DNA from: Actinomadura sp. NBRC 104412 | GTDB taxonomy: Bacteria > Actinomycetota > Actinomycetes > Streptosporangiales > Streptosporangiaceae | NCBI RefSeq assembly: GCF_030269515.1 | Contig: NZ_BSTM01000009.1 | Location: forward strand, 62,001-126,000 | Reading direction: 5' to 3' | Length of the DNA stretch: 64,000 nucleotides | In this document: positions 29,287 through 38,154 of the stretch, one piece after another | Layout of the letters: each line of letters begins with the position of its first letter | Position numbering within the stretch: the stretch's first letter is position 1 | Notes under the pieces: generated by a model | Database searches by the model: none | What the model saw: only the letters and a program-made list of their open reading frames with translations | What the model was told of the DNA's origin: nothing | Position numbers and translations under genes: made by a program

Positions 29287-31247
29287 CAGAAGCTCACGTA
29301 CGGGATGAGGTCCCCGCCGACCAGGTCGCGGATGTCGGACCGCAGCTCCTCCAGGTCCTGGCCCGCGCCGTCCAAGGGGGTGGTGTCGGGCGGCTGCTGC
29401 TGCGACAGCGCGACCAGCACCGCCGCGAAGATCCCGAGGACCAGGGCGGCGCCCGCCGCCGCGCCTCCGTTCGGCAGGACCGCGCCCCACACCCTGGCGA
29501 GCTGGCGGCGCGGCGCGCCGCTGCCGGGCGCCAGGCACAGCAGCACGATCACCGCCATCGCCGAGTACGCGATCGCCCGCGAGGCCGACATGCCGGGGTC
29601 GGCGGCCATCAGCACCCCGAGCAGGACCAGCCCGGCCAGGCTCGCCAGCGACGCCAGCAGCAGCGTCATGAAGAGCGCGCCGGGCAGGTGCAGCGGCGCC
29701 TTGAACGCCGCCGCCATCGCGTCACCCGAACGCGGGCCGCGCCGGGTGCGCTTGCTCTCCATGCCCTTCGCGGCCTTGTCGCCCATCCGCAGCACCAGCG
29801 TGCCGATCACGGTGACGGCCACGGCCAGCAGCGGCGCGATGTTCGCGAAGCCCAGCAGCGCCACCAGGACGATGAACCCGAGCACGCGGAACCAGCCGTA
29901 GGGCTTGGAGCCCGCCGCGTCACCGGGACGCTCACCCGGACGCTCGGCCGGGCGGTACTGGTCGGCGGGACGCGGCTGCGTCCCGCGCCCGTACGGGTCG
30001 TACGGCGCGGGCGCCGGTGCGGGCGCGGGTGCCGGTGGCGCAGGGGGCGCCTGCTGCGGCTGCTGGTACGGGGCATAGGCGCCTTGCTGCTGGTCGTACC
30101 AGCCCGTCCCGCTCTGGTACGGGCCAGGGGCCGGCGGCGGGACGGGAGGCGGCGCCGCCGGGGGCAGCAGGCCCTTGAAGTCCTTGGGCTGGGACGGCGC
30201 GGGGGCGGGAACGGGCGCGGGCGGCGGCGGGACGGGTGCCTCGGCCGCCGCGGCCGCCGGGTCGAGCCTGGTGCCGGAGGGATCGTCGTCGCGCGTCGGC
30301 ACGTCCTGCGAGGACGACGGCGGCAGCGACAACGTCCGCGCCCGGCCCTGCGGCTGCGGCTCCGGCTGGGGCGGAAGCTGCGGGGACGTGCGGTCAGGCA
30401 GCGTGAAGTGGTCGTCCACCCGGGTCGAGTCGGTGATCGTCGCCTCGACGTGGATCCTCCTGGTGAGCTGCACCAGGTTGACCGCGGTGGGCCGCTCGGC
30501 CGGGTTGCGGGCCATCGCCGAGCGCAGCACCGGCAGCAGCGCCTCGGGCACCCCGTCCAGGTCCGGCGTGCCCGACATGATCTTGTAGAAGATGGACTCG
30601 AAGGTCCCCGACCCGAACGGCGGCCTGCCGGTGGCGGCGTAGGCGACCGTCCCCGCCCAGGCGTGCACGTCCGACGGCGCGCCCGCGTCCTCCCCGTCGA
30701 TGATCTCCGGGGCCAGATAGCCGGGGGTGCCGATCACCATCCCGGTCGCGGTCAGCCGGGTCGCGTCCACGCCCTGCGCGATGCCGAAGTCGATGACGAC
30801 CGGCTCGGTGTCCACCAGCATCACGTTGCCGGGCTTGAGGTCGCGGTGCACGATCCCGGCGCCGTGGATCGCCGACAGCGCCGAGGCCAGCCCCACCGCC
30901 AGCCGCTGCAGCGCGGACCCGTACATCGGGCCGCCCTCCTCGACGACCTCCTCCAGGGTGCGGCCCGGCACGTACTGCGTCACGATGTAGGGCTGGTCGG
31001 CGGTGACGTCGGCGTCGAGGATCTCGGCGACGTGCGGGCTGTGCACCCGGCGCATCGAGTCGACCTCGCGGGCGAGCCGGCGGCGCGCCGTGGCGTCGCC
31101 CGCGACGGCGGGCCGCAGCACCTTGATGGCCACCTTGCGGTCCTCGGGGTCGGCGCCGAGGTACACGACGCCCATCCCGCCCTCCCCTAGGGTCTCCAGG
31201 ACGCGGTAGTGGCCTATACGGTCCTCGGACGTGACGGCTCCCTTCAT
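29286..31247 (-). CDS. Ser/Thr protein kinase with Pro-rich linker and membrane C-terminus
   Basis: A 653-residue eukaryotic-type kinase. Residues 12-270 form the kinase domain: GEGGMGVVYLG P-loop, Lys42 in VAIKVLRP, HRDLKPGN (Asp136, Lys138), DFG at 153-155 and GTPGYLAPE. A very Pro/Ala/Gln-rich linker (about 300-470) follows. The C-terminus has some five membrane segments and a short tail ending LIPYVSF. Unlike PknB there is no PASTA domain, so the membrane bundle may itself be the sensor or simply an anchor. The substrate is unknown. It follows a second kinase gene by 32 bases in one operon. Confidence 0.92.
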   Translation of the reverse strand: MKGAVTSEDRIGHYRVLETLGEGGMGVVYLGADPEDRKVAIKVLRPAVAGDATARRRLAREVDSMRRVHSPHVAEILDADVTADQPYIVTQYVPGRTLEEVVEEGGPMYGSALQRLAVGLASALSAIHGAGIVHRDLKPGNVMLVDTEPVVIDFGIAQGVDATRLTATGMVIGTPGYLAPEIIDGEDAGAPSDVHAWAGTVAYAATGRPPFGSGTFESIFYKIMSGTPDLDGVPEALLPVLRSAMARNPAERPTAVNLVQLTRRIHVEATITDSTRVDDHFTLPDRTSPQLPPQPEPQPQGRARTLSLPPSSSQDVPTRDDDPSGTRLDPAAAAAEAPVPPPPAPVPAPAPSQPKDFKGLLPPAAPPPVPPPAPGPYQSGTGWYDQQQGAYAPYQQPQQAPPAPPAPAPAPAPAPYDPYGRGTQPRPADQYRPAERPGERPGDAAGSKPYGWFRVLGFIVLVALLGFANIAPLLAVAVTVIGTLVLRMGDKAAKGMESKRTRRGPRSGDAMAAAFKAPLHLPGALFMTLLLASLASLAGLVLLGVLMAADPGMSASRAIAYSAMAVIVLLCLAPGSGAPRRQLARVWGAVLPNGGAAAGAALVLGIFAAVLVALSQQQPPDTTPLDGAGQDLEELRSDIRDLVGGDLIPYVSF

Positions 31248-31279
31248 CGTTTACGAAACCCTATCTTCGCCGGTACTGG

Positions 31280-32134
31280 TCACGCCGCCATCACTCCCCC
31301 GGATGACGTCGCCTCGCCCTCGGACCCTCCGCTCGGACGCCCGCCCGGATCGCCGTCCGCCAGCGCGCCCGCGAACCAGCGGGCCGTGGGACGCCGGGAC
31401 GGTTCGCGCCGCAACCCCAGCGGAAGCAGCGAGGCCAGCGGCTCGCCGATCCCGGCCAGGTCGGCATCCCCACGCAGAATACGGAAGCAGACGCCGTGCA
31501 GGGAGCCCGTCCCGAACGGGGAGCGCCCGGTCGCGGCGTAGGCGACGGTGGCCGCCCATGAGAACACGTCGGAGGCGGCGGTGGCCTGCTCCCCCTCGAT
31601 CAGCTCGGGGGCCAGGTAGGCAGGGGTGCCCGCCACGATGCCCGGCCGGGTGACCTGCTCGGCCCCGGCCTCGTGCGCGATCCCGAAGTCGATCAGCGTC
31701 GGCCGGTCGCCGAGCACGATCACGTTCTTGGGCGCCACGTCGCGGTGTAGGACACCCGCGTCGTGCACCGCCGCCAGCCCGAGCACCAGCCGCCGCGCCA
31801 GCCTGGACAGCCGGTCGCCCGTGTACGGGCCGTACTGCTCCACCAGCCCGCTGAGCGGCTGGCCCACCACGTACTCCATCACCACGTACGGGCGGGCGGC
31901 GTTCACCTCGCCGTCGATGAGGCGCGCGACGTAGGGGCTGCGCACCCGGGACTGCACCGCCATCTCCCGGGCCAGCCTGCGCCGCCCGTCCGGGTCGGCC
32001 TCGAACTGCGGAAGCAGCTCCTTGACGGCGACCTCACGTCCGGTGGGGTCCATCCCCAGGTGGACGACGGAGGTGGTGCCGCGGCCGATCTCGTCCAGCA
32101 GCCGATACCCGCCCAGGCGCCGATGGGTCCCCAT
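31280..32134 (-). CDS. Short Ser/Thr protein kinase with altered catalytic loop
   Basis: A 284-residue protein consisting of little more than a kinase domain. It has the P-loop GRGTTSVVHLG, Lys38 in VAVKELLP, DFG at 149-151 and GTPAYLAPE. The catalytic loop reads HRDVAPKN (130-137), so the Lys two after the catalytic Asp is Ala. Bacterial kinases with HRDVSPxN exist, so activity is still possible. A Gly/Ser-rich tail of about 30 residues ends the protein and there is no membrane segment. It is 32 bases upstream of the larger kinase gene, so the soluble kinase may act on or with the membrane kinase. Confidence 0.88.
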   Translation of the reverse strand: MGTHRRLGGYRLLDEIGRGTTSVVHLGMDPTGREVAVKELLPQFEADPDGRRRLAREMAVQSRVRSPYVARLIDGEVNAARPYVVMEYVVGQPLSGLVEQYGPYTGDRLSRLARRLVLGLAAVHDAGVLHRDVAPKNVIVLGDRPTLIDFGIAHEAGAEQVTRPGIVAGTPAYLAPELIEGEQATAASDVFSWAATVAYAATGRSPFGTGSLHGVCFRILRGDADLAGIGEPLASLLPLGLRREPSRRPTARWFAGALADGDPGGRPSGGSEGEATSSGGVMAA

Positions 32135-32177
32135 ACCACCTTTGACGCCGCCAAGAAGGCATACGTTCTGGTCAGAT

Positions 32178-32199
32178 CCCGGTGATGCCGATCACCGGG
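32178..32199 (-). terminator. Hairpin at the SDR stop codon
   Basis: CCCGGTGAT and ATCACCGGG form a perfect nine-base stem with a four-base loop over the SDR stop codon. No T-run follows. It may be an attenuating or processing hairpin between the SDR and the kinase genes. Confidence 0.45.
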
Positions 32200-32959
32200 A
32201 GCCGGCGGCCTGGTGCCACATCCGGCTCGCCGCCGCCCTCAGCAGCGGCCTGGGCAGCATCCGCAACGCCGGGAACGCCGCCTTGTACTGGGCGCCCGGC
32301 ACGCACAGCGCGCGCCCGGCGGACACCGCGTCCAGACCCGCCCGCGCGACGTCGGCGCGGCGCAGCCACATCAGACCCGCCTCCGACTCCTCGTCGGTAC
32401 GGGTGAAGCCGGGGCACAGCGCCGTCACATGCACGCCCTTGCCCGCCACTTCGGCGTGCACGCTCTCGGAGAACGCCGCCACGTACGCCTTGGTCGCGCC
32501 GTAGGTGGCGCTGCCGGGCGAGGGGGCGAACGCGGCCATCGACGCCACGTTCAGCACGCCACCGCGTCCCCGCTCGATCATCGAGGGCAGCGCGGCGTGG
32601 GTGAGCCGCACCAGCGCGACCACGTTCAGCTCGACCTGGCGGAGCTGGTCGTCCAGCGCCGCGTCGGCGAACGCGCCGAACGCCCCGTACCCGGCGTTGT
32701 TGACCAGCAGCTCCACCGGGTCCTCGCGAAGCCGCCGCTCCACCTCGCCGCGTTCGACGGGGTCGGTGAGGTCGGCCGCGACCACCTCCACCGCGACTCC
32801 GTACCGCTCCACCAGCTCCCTGGCCAGCTCGTCCAGCCGCTCGGCCCGCCGGGCCACGATCACCAGGTCGGCGCCGCGGCCGGCCAGCGCCCGCGCGAAG
32901 CTCTCCCCGATGCCGCTGGAGGCGCCGGTGACCAGCGCGGTGCGGTACGCCTGTCGCAT
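32192..32959 (-). CDS. Short-chain dehydrogenase/reductase
   Basis: A 255-residue classical SDR with Rossmann fold: TGASSGIGESFARAL (residues 11-25), Asp63 in AADLTDP, NNAG (87-90), and the catalytic Ser140, Tyr153 and Lys157 (SATYGATKAYV). NADP(H) preference is suggested by the Arg pair in VARRAERLDEL. The substrate is unknown. The ATG at 32959 places the nucleotide loop at the usual distance; longer frames upstream lack homology. It lies 57 bases before the kinase pair on the same strand. Confidence 0.9.
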   Translation of the reverse strand: MRQAYRTALVTGASSGIGESFARALAGRGADLVIVARRAERLDELARELVERYGVAVEVVAADLTDPVERGEVERRLREDPVELLVNNAGYGAFGAFADAALDDQLRQVELNVVALVRLTHAALPSMIERGRGGVLNVASMAAFAPSPGSATYGATKAYVAAFSESVHAEVAGKGVHVTALCPGFTRTDEESEAGLMWLRRADVARAGLDAVSAGRALCVPGAQYKAAFPALRMLPRPLLRAAASRMWHQAAGSR

Positions 32960-33010
32960 GGCGCGAGATGTTAGCGATTTCAACCACTCACAGGGGTAAC
33001 GCCACACGAA

Positions 33011-33700
33011 TCACACTGATTCGGTTGCGACCGGTCCAATCCCGCCGGTGGCGATCTCGAACGGCGGGAACATCGCCCTGGGGTCGCCAGGCCGCGCACC
33101 GCCGAAGTAGACGCCGAGCGCGAAGGCCGCCGTCGCCTCGAGCAGACCGGCCCGTTCCAGCCCGCCCCCGTGCAAGGGCTCGCACCCCATCTCCGTCACC
33201 AGGCGCTCGACCGTCGCCAGAGCGTCGGCGTCGTCCGCGCATAGGGGGACGCCCAGAGGCCGCCCGCCGAACGCCGGAGGCGTCAGCCGCCACACGCTCT
33301 CGTGGCAGAGGTTGAACGCCTTCACCACCCGCGCCCCCGGCGCCAGCGCGGCGACCCGCTGGGCCACCGACGGACCGCCGCCCGTCTTGAGCGTGAACGC
33401 CGGGGGCGAGGTCGCGTTGACGCAGTCGATGAGCACACGGCCTTCGAGGGCGCCGTCCGCCGCGCCCGCCCGGCCCAGCGCCTCCTCGATGCCCTCGTAC
33501 CAGACGGCCAGCAGGACCACCTCGCCGGACTCGGCGGCCTCCCGCAGCCCGCCCGACCGCGCGCCGTGCCCGATCCGCCCCGCGAGGACGGCCGCCTTCT
33601 CCGGCGTACGCGCCCCGATCGTCACCTCATGACCCTTGCGCGCCCACTGGGTCGCGAGGGCGTCCGCCATGTTCCCGGCTCCCAGAACTCCGATCCGCAT
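33011..33700 (-). CDS. NADPH-dependent F420 reductase-like NAD(P)-binding protein
   Basis: A 229-residue Rossmann protein starting MRIGVLGAGNMADALATQWA, with HEVTIGARTPEKAA, VVLLAVWYEGIEEALG, VLIDCVNATSP and ARVVKAFNL. This matches the coenzyme F420:NADP oxidoreductase-like family (NADP_bind Pfam type). Many actinobacterial members have unknown substrates, so the F420 role is only possible. It is divergent from an HxlR regulator, and a perfect inverted repeat lies between them. Such pairs usually respond to redox-active or aldehyde compounds. Confidence 0.85.
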   Translation of the reverse strand: MRIGVLGAGNMADALATQWARKGHEVTIGARTPEKAAVLAGRIGHGARSGGLREAAESGEVVLLAVWYEGIEEALGRAGAADGALEGRVLIDCVNATSPPAFTLKTGGGPSVAQRVAALAPGARVVKAFNLCHESVWRLTPPAFGGRPLGVPLCADDADALATVERLVTEMGCEPLHGGGLERAGLLEATAAFALGVYFGGARPGDPRAMFPPFEIATGGIGPVATESV

Positions 33701-33750
33701 CTTCGGCCCGCCGTTCCCGTCGGTTACGTTTCGAGGGGACGCTAGGCGTT

Positions 33751-33778
33751 CCGTTACGCACCTCCCGGTGCGTAACGG
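33751..33778. promoter_or_regulatory. HxlR operator
   Basis: A perfect inverted repeat with 12-base arms (CCGTTACGCACC at 33751-33762, complement 33767-33778) and spacer TCCC, in the divergent gap. A further half-site-like CGGTTACG begins at 33721. It is a likely binding site of the adjacent HxlR protein, controlling both genes. Confidence 0.75.
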
Positions 33779-33797
33779 GCGGGCCAGGATGGACGGG

Positions 33798-34175
33798 ATG
33801 ATGAGCGTCGAGCCTTCGTACATCGCCGACTGCCAGGCGCGGCTCGGCTTCGACCTGCTGGGCGGCACCTGGACGAGCGTCGTCCTGTACGCGCTGCGCG
33901 AGAGGCCGCTGCGCCCAGGGGAGCTGCGCGAGCGCATCGGTGGGATCAGCCACAAGGTGCTCACCGACACGCTGCGCCGTCTGGAGCACAACGGCCTGGT
34001 CGTCCGGCGCCGCTATGCCGAGGCGCCGCCCCGCGTGGAGTACGAGCTGACCGCTCCCGGACGCGGCCTCCTGGAGCCGATCTTCGCGCTCGGCCGCTGG
34101 GCCGAACTGTACGCCGACGACGTCCTGCGGGCGCAGGAGGCTCGGGAGGCGCGGGAACAGGCCGAGGCGTCCTGA
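33798..34175 (+). CDS. HxlR-family transcriptional regulator
   Basis: A 125-residue MarR/HxlR-type winged-helix regulator. It has the family N-terminal Cys (Cys11 in YIADCQARLGFDLLGG), TWTSVVLYALRERPLRPGEL, the recognition region GGISHKVLTDTLRRLEHNGL, and the wing VRRRYAEAPPRVEYELT. Three ATG codons lie in frame at 33789, 33798 and 33801; I chose 33798 because AGGA sits eight bases upstream. It is divergent from the NADP-binding gene; the inverted repeat between them points to joint control. The Cys at this position often serves as a redox sensor in the family. Confidence 0.9.
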   Translation: MMSVEPSYIADCQARLGFDLLGGTWTSVVLYALRERPLRPGELRERIGGISHKVLTDTLRRLEHNGLVVRRRYAEAPPRVEYELTAPGRGLLEPIFALGRWAELYADDVLRAQEAREAREQAEAS

Positions 34176-34184
34176 GGACAGGGG

Positions 34185-34976
34185 TCAGCGGCCGGTGAAC
34201 TCGGCCTTGCCCGGGCCGTGCTCGATGAAGCTGCGCATGCCGTTCTTCTGGTCCTCGGTGGAGAACAGGGCGGCGAACTGGGTGCGCTCGATCTCCAGGG
34301 CGGTGCCCAGGTCGACCTCCCAGCCCGCGTCGATGGCCTGCTTGGCGGCGCGCAGCGCGATCGCGGGGCCGCCGACGAAGCGGGCCGCCCACTCCCTCGC
34401 GGCGGCGTAGACCTCGGCGTCCGGCACCACCTTGTCGACCAGACCGATCTCCAGGGCCTCGGACGCGGGCACATGCCGTCCCGAGAAGACCAGGTCCTTC
34501 GCGCGGGCCGGGCCGATCAGGCGGGACAGCCGCTGGGTGCCGCCCGCGCCCGGGATGATGCCGAGCTGGATCTCCGGCTGGCCCACCTTGGCGCCCTCGC
34601 CCGCCACCCGGAAGTCGGCGCACAGCGCGACCTCCAGGCCGCCGCCCAGCGCGTACCCGTTGACCGCGGCGATCACCGGCTTGGGGATCCCGGCCAGCGC
34701 CTTGGCGAAGTCCTGCAGCAGGCGGGAGTGCATGCCGGCCATCTCCGCGTACGACATCTCGGCCATCTCCTTGATGTCCGCGCCCGCCGCGAACACCTTC
34801 TCGCCGCCGTAGAGGATGACCGCGCTGACCTGGTCGTCCTGGGTGACCTCGCGGGACGCCTCGATCAGCTCGCGCTGCATCTGCGCGTTGAGGGCGTTCA
34901 TCTTCGGCCGGTCAAGCCGGATCGTCCCGATCCCGTCCGCCACCTCGACCCGTACGAACTCCACGGCGCCCTCCAC
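34185..34976 (-). CDS. Enoyl-CoA hydratase
   Basis: Hydrates trans-2-enoyl-CoA in fatty-acid or branched-chain acyl-CoA oxidation. The 263-residue crotonase-fold protein has the oxyanion-hole segment FAAGADIKEM (62-71) and NGYALGGGLEVALCADF. Both catalytic glutamates, Glu115 and Glu135 (GQPEIQLGIIPGAGGTQRL), have the 20-residue spacing of active hydratases. The C-terminus GPGKAEFTGR is typical. The gene stands alone, divergent from the helicase gene, and convergent with HxlR nine bases away. Confidence 0.94.
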   Translation of the reverse strand: MEGAVEFVRVEVADGIGTIRLDRPKMNALNAQMQRELIEASREVTQDDQVSAVILYGGEKVFAAGADIKEMAEMSYAEMAGMHSRLLQDFAKALAGIPKPVIAAVNGYALGGGLEVALCADFRVAGEGAKVGQPEIQLGIIPGAGGTQRLSRLIGPARAKDLVFSGRHVPASEALEIGLVDKVVPDAEVYAAAREWAARFVGGPAIALRAAKQAIDAGWEVDLGTALEIERTQFAALFSTEDQKNGMRSFIEHGPGKAEFTGR

Positions 34977-35119
34977 AAGTCCGCTCCGTACCCCTGCAGG
35001 CGACCACCGCTACAGGCGACCACCAGAGCCTAGCCTCCCCCGTTCCGCCGGAGGCTGTCAGACCCCACTGGTAGCTTCTGGAGCGGCCGTCCCAACAGTC
35101 CGTCCGGAAGACTCCTTTC

Positions 35120-38110
35120 ATGCTCGTCGCGCACGCCACCTGGCATTACGGGGCGTTGTGCGTGTGGGCCGAACGCACCGGCCCCTACCATCCCGGTGAC
35201 GGATCCGGGCCGCTCCCGGCTCATCCGTTCGCGACGCGGGACTTCTCCGGCACGTCGTACGAGCCCCTGGTGAGAGGCGCGGCACGGGTCGAGCTGGCGA
35301 TGACGCTCCCGACCGCGGGCGGGCGGCCGTGCCCGTCCGCCGAGCTCGGGTCACGGCCCGGCATGGGCGAGCCGGAGCTGCGCGAGTGGCGCGTGCCCGC
35401 GCTGGTCCTGGAGGCGTTCCCGGCGATGGCGCTGCTCCAGGCGGCCGAGGACGCGGGCGACGTGGTGCCCGGGGCGGACCTGCGGTTCCTGTGCCTGCTG
35501 GCGGACGAGGCCGTCCACCTCGCGGAGCGCGGGCGGGTGCTGCCCGCCCTGCTGCGCGAGGACGGCGATCTGGTCGCCCGCTGGCGCCCCGTCCTCGACG
35601 ACGCGGCCCGGCTGCGGGAACTGGTGCGGGCCATGCCGTCCGCGTGCCGCGCCGCCGATGGGGGACGGCCCGCCGCCGACGTGCTGCGCGAGGCCCTGTG
35701 CGGGCTGGTCGACACGGCCGTGCGCGGCACCGTCCCGCACCCGCTGCTGCCGCCCAGGCGCGGCCGGGTCCCCGACCTGCTGCCGCTCGCCGAGCGCTGG
35801 GTGGAGGCCCTCACCGGCCCGTCCCCTGCGGTGGCGCGCGAGCCGGGCGACGATCCCGACGACCTGATCGCCGAGCTGGACGCCTGGGCCGCCGCCGCGC
35901 GCCGCCCCGGCGGCCCGCTGCGCGTCTGCTTCCGGCTGGCCGAGCCGGAGCCGGAGGAGGACGCCGAGACCTGGCGGGTGGAGTTCGCCCTCCAGGGCAC
36001 CGAGGACCCGAGCCTGTACGTGCCGGCCGAGATGATGTGGGCCGGGGAGGCCGCCTCGGTCGCCGACGCCGAGGAGACCCTGCTCGCCGGGCTGGGGCGC
36101 GCGCTGCGCCTCTTCCCCGACCTCGGGCCCGCGCTGGACACGCCGACCCCGTCCGGGCTGCGTCTCGACACCGCGGGCGCGTTCCGGTTCCTGCGGCAGG
36201 CGGCGCCGCTGCTGTCGGCCGCCGGGTTCGGCGTCCTGCTCCCCCAGTGGGCGGGCAAGGCCAGGCTCGGCATGAGGCTCACCACCCGCTCCCAGGACGG
36301 CGAGGGCTCCGGCGCCGCCGCCTCGTCGGGCTTCGACCTGAAGGGCATGGTCGACTTCCGCTGGGACCTGGCGATCGGCGACGACACCGTCGACGAGGCC
36401 GAGCTGGAGGAGCTGGCCCGTCTCAAGACCCCGCTCGTGCGCCTGCGCGGCCGGTGGGTCGAGCTGGACGAGCGGCAGCTTCAGGCCGCGCTCGACTTCC
36501 TGCGCCGCCCACGCCACGGCGCCATGACCGCCGCCGAGGCGATGCGCGCGGTGATCCACGCGGGCGACGAGGACCTGCCCCTCACCGAGGTGGACGCCGA
36601 CGGCACCTTCGGCGACCTGCTCAGCGGCGAGTCCGACCGCCGCCTCGTCCCGATCCCGACCCCCGCGGGGGTGGAGGCGCGGCTGCGCCCGTACCAGGAG
36701 CGCGGCCTGGCCTGGCTGGCGTTCATGGACGGGCTCGGCCTCGGCGCGCTGCTGGCCGACGACATGGGGCTGGGCAAGACGCTCTCGGTCCTTTCGCTGC
36801 TCGTCCATGAGCGGCGGGACGGCGGCGAGCCCGGCCCGACGCTGGCGATCGTCCCGATGTCGCTCGTCGGGAACTGGCAGCGGGAGGCGGCGCGGTTCAC
36901 GCCCAAGCTGCGCGTGTACGTCCACCACGGCACGGGCCGGCACCGCGACGACCGGCTGGTGGAGGCCGCCGAACGGGCCGACCTGGTCCTCACCACGTAC
37001 GGGACGGCGGCGCGCGACGCCGAGTCCCTGGCCCGCGTCGACTGGCGCCGGGTGGTGTGCGACGAGGCGCAGGCGCTCAAGAACAGCGGGACGCGGCAGG
37101 CCCGCGCCGTGCGGAGCATCCCGGCGCGGACGCGGATCGCGCTGACCGGGACGCCGGTGGAGAACCATCTCACCGAGCTGTGGTCGATCATGGAGTTCGC
37201 CAATCCCGGCCTGCTGGGGCCGCGGCGGGCGTTCCGTGAGCGGTACGCCGTGCCGATCGAGCGGGAGGGCGACGAGCGGGCGGCGATGGCGCTGCGCCGG
37301 GCGACCGGGCCGTTCGTCCTGCGCCGCCTCAAGACCGACAGGTCGATCATCTCGGATCTGCCGGAGAAGCAGGAGATCAAGGTCTACTGCAACCTCACCA
37401 CCGAGCAGGCGTCGCTCTACCAGGCGACGCTGGACGACATGCTCGCCCGGATAGCCGAGAGCGACGAGGGGCAGCGGCGCGGGCTGGTGCTGGCGACGAT
37501 GGCCAAGCTCAAGCAGGTCTGCAACCACCCCGCCCACCTGCTGAAGGACGGGTCCCGGCTGCGCGGCCGCTCCGGCAAGCTGGAGCGGCTGGAGGAGATC
37601 TGCGCGGAGATCCTGGAACAGGGCGAGAAGGCCCTGGTGTTCACGCAGTACGCGGAGTTCGGGACGATGCTGCGGCCCTACCTGGAGGCCCGGCTCGAAC
37701 GCCCGGTGCTGTGGTTGCACGGCGGCACGTCAAGGGCCGAACGGGACGAGCTGGTGCGGCGCTTCCAGGAGGACGCCGAGCCGTCGATCTTCCTGCTGTC
37801 GCTGAAGGCGGCGGGCACCGGGCTGACGCTCACGGCCGCCAACCACGTGGTGCACGTCGACCGCTGGTGGAACCCCGCGGTCGAGGACCAGGCGACCGAC
37901 CGCGCGTTCCGCATCGGGCAGACCCGCAACGTCCAGGTCCGCAAGTTCATCTGCGTCGGCACCATGGAGGAACGGGTGGACGAGATGATCGAGCGCAAGA
38001 AGGCCCTCGCGGAGTCGATCGTCGGCACCGGCGAGGAGTGGCTCACCGAGCTGTCGGTCGCGGAGCTGCGCGACGTGCTGCGGCTGTCGCCGGAGGCGGT
38101 GAGCCGATGA
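35120..38110 (+). CDS. SNF2-family DEAD/DEAH helicase-like ATPase
   Basis: A 996-residue Swi2/Snf2 ATPase. The N-terminal 530 residues are the actinobacterial SNF2-associated region, ending in a DUF3670-like part (FDLKGMVDFRWDLAIGDD). The motor has motif I DDMGLGKT near 549, motif II DEAQ near 648, LTGTPVENHLTELWSIMEF, and in lobe 2 VFTQYAEF, LLSLKAAGTGLTLTAANHV and the motif VI region DQATDRAFRIGQTRNV. It probably remodels protein-DNA complexes during repair or transcription; the target is unknown. Its TGA overlaps the ATG of a 15-codon ORF, which in turn overlaps the SWIM-protein start, so all three are co-translated. Confidence 0.93.
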   Translation: MLVAHATWHYGALCVWAERTGPYHPGDGSGPLPAHPFATRDFSGTSYEPLVRGAARVELAMTLPTAGGRPCPSAELGSRPGMGEPELREWRVPALVLEAFPAMALLQAAEDAGDVVPGADLRFLCLLADEAVHLAERGRVLPALLREDGDLVARWRPVLDDAARLRELVRAMPSACRAADGGRPAADVLREALCGLVDTAVRGTVPHPLLPPRRGRVPDLLPLAERWVEALTGPSPAVAREPGDDPDDLIAELDAWAAAARRPGGPLRVCFRLAEPEPEEDAETWRVEFALQGTEDPSLYVPAEMMWAGEAASVADAEETLLAGLGRALRLFPDLGPALDTPTPSGLRLDTAGAFRFLRQAAPLLSAAGFGVLLPQWAGKARLGMRLTTRSQDGEGSGAAASSGFDLKGMVDFRWDLAIGDDTVDEAELEELARLKTPLVRLRGRWVELDERQLQAALDFLRRPRHGAMTAAEAMRAVIHAGDEDLPLTEVDADGTFGDLLSGESDRRLVPIPTPAGVEARLRPYQERGLAWLAFMDGLGLGALLADDMGLGKTLSVLSLLVHERRDGGEPGPTLAIVPMSLVGNWQREAARFTPKLRVYVHHGTGRHRDDRLVEAAERADLVLTTYGTAARDAESLARVDWRRVVCDEAQALKNSGTRQARAVRSIPARTRIALTGTPVENHLTELWSIMEFANPGLLGPRRAFRERYAVPIEREGDERAAMALRRATGPFVLRRLKTDRSIISDLPEKQEIKVYCNLTTEQASLYQATLDDMLARIAESDEGQRRGLVLATMAKLKQVCNHPAHLLKDGSRLRGRSGKLERLEEICAEILEQGEKALVFTQYAEFGTMLRPYLEARLERPVLWLHGGTSRAERDELVRRFQEDAEPSIFLLSLKAAGTGLTLTAANHVVHVDRWWNPAVEDQATDRAFRIGQTRNVQVRKFICVGTMEERVDEMIERKKALAESIVGTGEEWLTELSVAELRDVLRLSPEAVSR

Positions 38111-38154
38111 CCCCGGGCGGATCCGGAGGGCCGCCCCGCCGGGAGGCACGCTGA
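38107..38154 (+). CDS. 15-codon ORF coupled to both neighbours
   Basis: MTPGGSGGPPRREAR is encoded between the helicase and the SWIM-protein genes. Its ATG overlaps the helicase stop (ATGA, 38107-38110), and its TGA overlaps the SWIM ATG (TGATG, 38152-38156). The ribosome site for the SWIM gene (GGGAGG) lies within it. It may be a translated spacer that passes ribosomes from one gene to the next; a functional peptide is unproven. Confidence 0.4.
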   Translation: MTPGGSGGPPRREAR

